Source: Klebsormidium nitens
Lineage: Eukaryota > Streptophyta > Klebsormidiophyceae > Klebsormidiales > Klebsormidiaceae
Assembly (NCBI GenBank): GCA_000708835.1
Contig: DF237591.1
Span: 1-48,103 of the forward strand
Direction of reading: 5' to 3'
Length of the DNA: 48,103 nt
Notes under the pieces: model-generated
The model's database searches: none
What the model was told of the DNA's origin: nothing
The model's input: only the letters and a program-made list of their open reading frames with translations
Made by a program: the position numbers and the translations under genes
Shown here: positions 45,517 through 48,103 of the stretch, in pieces
Layout of the letters: each line of letters opens with the position of its first letter
Numbering within the stretch: position 1 is the stretch's first letter

Positions 45517-46495
45517 CTAGTTGCTGCTACCGATCGCCAGCCAGCGTGCTTGGGTGCCGTACGCCGAAGTCGTTTCCAGGGCACGGAAGGTGGCGGTGAA
45601 GCCGGTGGTGGTCACATTCTCCGGGAACACATAAACAGACAGTCCTTCTTCGACTCTGAAGACAGTAAGCTCCAGATTGGAAAGTGCGATGTGCACGATA
45701 GGCGGCTTGGTGAAGGGTGTCTTGAATGTGACGTTGTCTTGGAAGAACCGGTACTTCTCTGGCGTACTTGGTGGGTACACTCCCATGAACCCCGCCCCAA
45801 CCGTACCTTCCTCCAAGTGAAGGCCGTAGTTGACAGGCGGGGTCTGCTGGAGGGCTGTGAAAAAGCAGGAGGCAAGAAAGACGTCAGCATTCGCAAAAAA
45901 GTAAGAGAACCGTGCAGCCCAGAGAAACTGATCAGGACATGAAGAGACTGGATAGAAGACTCCCAAAGATTACGTCAGCATTTGCAGATAAGTAAGTGAA
46001 CCGTGCAGCCTAGAGAAACTTATCAGGACACAAGGAGACTGGATAGAAGACTCCCAAAGATTCCACTGAGCAAAGTGGAGCAGAGTACAATAGTAATGTG
46101 GCACGCCATAGCACTTTTTCAATCACGAAGCGGGACAGGTAGCCGCGACCAGAAAACTGAACGCTTGACAAACAACAGATACTGCTAGTTTCTGCCTACA
46201 AACAGAGTACTGTGACGTAAGATGGATTCTACGAATGCTAGGATACTTCATTTCTATTTACTGTAAATGCGTACCAGCCGCCCTTGAAAGCAGCTCATGT
46301 GCAATGTTTGTCCTTTTGCAACACGTTTGGATGCAGCAGATCAAAAACACTGCGTCATGATCCCGCAGGGGTGCAACGGGCGCGGCGTTAGCCAGGTTAG
46401 CAGAGACTGCATTTTCCATTGATTTCCGCTAGCTGCTCACCGATACTTGCGACCTGCTGAACTCCGTTCGCCGCTTGCGACGCTTGCAGAGACAT
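45517..46495 (-). CDS. Small H-type lectin domain protein
   Basis: Two exons join in phase: 46495-46441 and 45854-45517, giving 130 residues. The N-terminus MSLQASQAANGVQQVASI has no signal peptide. The second exon contains the H-type lectin pattern: VTFKTPFTKPPIVHIALSNL, then PENVTTTGFTATFRALETTS and a C-terminal ARWLAIGSSN. In H-type lectins the NVTTTGF strand and the terminal WxA segment form the conserved beta-sandwich core, and trimers bind sugars such as GalNAc. The domain is best known from snails, slime moulds and corals, so sugar binding here is inferred. The frame is open upstream of the ATG, so a longer N-terminus cannot be excluded. The intron (46440-45855) contains a 91-bp tandem duplication. 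Confidence 0.78.
45881..46062. repeat. 91-bp tandem duplication in the lectin intron
   Basis: ACGTCAGCATT starts at 45881 and again at 45972. Each unit ends in AGACTCCCAAAGATT, with several mismatches between the copies. The second copy abuts the first exactly. Confidence 0.85.
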
Positions 46496-46699
46496 GTTGA
46501 CTTTGAGTCTCCCGAAGCAGCTGCTGGTCCCTTGGGCGGGCAGAACTTGCTTGGAGAAACTGGGAAAGAGGAAGAACCTGAACAAGACTGTCGTGGAAGT
46601 GTGGAAGGGTCCTGGAGCGGGCGCAAGAGACAGGGGATGAAAGGAGGATGGCGATACTTGGCTGTGTGAGAAATACAAGCAATCGAGGTGACTTTATAC

Positions 46700-48103
46700 T
46701 CCTGAGACGTCGTCCTGAAGTCGTCTCAGGCTCTCAGCAGTGAGCAGTGAGCAGTTAATACTACTTAATAGCGGCAAGACTTCAGAGAGGGCAGTAAGAT
46801 CTGTAAAAGATGGATAATGGAGCAAGACCTTCAAAGTTCAGAGGGTAGTAACTTAGATCACTGTACGGCTAAGTACTAGTAATGGTAAGATGATACATCT
46901 GTAGAAGATGGAGCAAGATTCGATATTTATGATTATCCGTTACAGGCAGTGTTGTAACTCTTGTGTGCCCTACCGGTATTATCAGTGCACGTGCCCTAAG
47001 ATAGGCACCCTGGCACCCTGGGGACGGGACGTGGGGTTGGTTTGGTGGTTAGGGTGGGTTGGGGTACGGAGCGAGTGCATTTCTGGGTTAGGATTTTTAG
47101 TTTGTTCCCTTAGGGCACACCGTGCAGTGTTAAGATTGGGTGCCCGACCCCCGGTACAATGGCACCCAATGGCCGCGGGGACCCCCGAAGGGGTGCCCAA
47201 CGGGCACCCAAAGGTGGGTTGCTGGTGCCCTGGGACATACCTTGATTTTATGTGTGAATACCTTCGTGCAGAATACATAACATTGTACTATGGTGTTGAG
47301 CTTTGTGATTTACATTCTTTCGCACTCTTCGGTTTTCGGTGGCTGATTGCGATCTCCAGTGACCCCAACTGGCAACCAGCAGCTTGGGGGAGCACTGGGT
47401 TAATCCCGGTTGTCAACATCCGACTCTCAAGGGGCCAGTCTGAGTGTTTCAGGTATCCAACCCGTATCCAACTGACTCTAGCGCGCCGCGGTATGGCTAC
47501 CGGCTTCTTCCAACATGACACTGCTGGAGAATATGGTGATCCTTGAAACGCACTTCGGTCGGCTAGTACGGTTATGCACCAAGGTCCAAGGACCAAGGTC
47601 CAACCATTGTGATTAGAACAACGCTACTGTGGGCCTGGGGCGGCCCGCGGGCCGCTTGGGACACCCAATTGGCGCCCCCCAGGGTGCCAGCCGCCACTGG
47701 CGCTGGGCATCCAATCCCCAGGCCCCTGGGGTGCCCACCGGGCACGCAAAGACGACCGGCTGGGTGCCCCATGCAGGGCTCCCGACCGAAAAAGTTGATC
47801 TCAGCACTGGCCGCACACGAATGTAATAGGGCACACAGCTGGCTGCTGTACTAGGTGGGTACCGTTACCCGTATGTAGCCTGTTAGGGCAGTGGGCACAC
47901 AAGAGTTACCAGTATCATGCATGGCATCATGCCATGATGCCATGGCATGGCATCATGGCAATTTGACCAACAGTAGCTGCAAGTACATAGTGAACAGCTG
48001 TGCACACTGCACAGTGCACACTGCATGCGATTGATGCATGATGCAAAACGTAAGTGCAAAGCCCGGGCCAATGTTGGCACTGGGCAGGATGAATTCACAG
48101 TGC
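46700..48103. other. Repeat-like right end without a supported gene
   Basis: The region has G-rich and GGCACCC/GGGTGCC-rich DNA. A G-run cluster at about 47034-47065 could form a quadruplex. There is an 8-bp hairpin GGGTGCCC AAC GGGCACCC at 47191-47209 and a similar one at 47731-47745. A perfect 9-bp palindrome, GGCATCATG C CATGATGCC, lies at 47923-47941 within a CATGG/CATCATG-rich stretch. Alternating TGCACA words fill 47999-48030. Open frames (for example 46908-47546) look like by-products of GC-rich repeats. Confidence 0.45.

Noticed and set aside
46908-47546. A 212-codon open frame as a gene
   Set aside because: It has no family features and lies in GC-rich repeat DNA with hairpins; its length is explained by composition.
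1-48103. tRNA, rRNA genes or a CRISPR array
   Set aside because: I saw no cloverleaf with A and B boxes, no rRNA segment and no regularly spaced repeat array. Short tandem repeats lie in introns only.

Overview
The window looks like nuclear DNA of a streptophyte green alga, and my best guess is Klebsormidium or a close relative. This is an inference from gene content, not a database match. The host genes carry many short GT-AG introns. They include an EID1-like F-box protein, a Tas-type aldo-keto reductase of the plant plastid type and a plastid-targeted membrane protein. The large retroelement at the left end carries a cytosine DNA methyltransferase, an arrangement I recall being reported in 2018 for retrotransposons of dinoflagellates and charophytes.

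Layout. Positions 1 to about 12.5 kb hold a degenerate Ty3/gypsy LTR retrotransposon on the + strand, entered downstream of any 5' LTR. Its order is leader, Gag with two CCHC knuckles, a GC-rich module of unknown function, aspartic protease, DNA C5-cytosine methyltransferase, reverse transcriptase, RNase H, a long linker, integrase, a PHD finger, a separate small 3' ORF, a polypurine tract and an LTR start. From the protease onward almost everything lies in one frame. That frame is broken by single stop codons at 6684, 7314, 8556, 10179 and 10614 and by a one-base loss at 11160. A second copy of the 154-bp LTR start lies at 13548.

Positions 14.5 to 46.5 kb are host genes whose exons could be traced by splice sites and phase. 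They are a TRAF-zinc-finger/AT-hook protein (-, 14487-19791), a Tas-like aldo-keto reductase with 11 exons (-, 23724-30209), a single-exon EID1-like F-box gene (+, 30850-32184), a plastid-targeted protein with amphipathic helices, a membrane exon and a zinc ribbon (-, 33244-36617), a mitochondrial TCAIM-like protein (+, 37412-40340), a decayed RING/TRAF paralogue (-, 41605-44318) and a small H-type lectin gene (-, 45517-46495). The reductase and F-box genes are divergent neighbours, and so are the plastid and TCAIM genes.

The stretches at 20.3-23.7 kb, 40.3-41.6 kb and 46.7-48.1 kb have no gene I can support. They hold a roughly 316-bp inverted-repeat element, G-rich tracts and palindromes.

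The most interesting system is the retroelement. It combines a DNA methylation writer with a PHD-type chromatin reader fused to integrase, plus a possible spliced third ORF. The methyltransferase has its catalytic PCQ loop and late motifs but is interrupted here by one stop, so this copy is probably dead.
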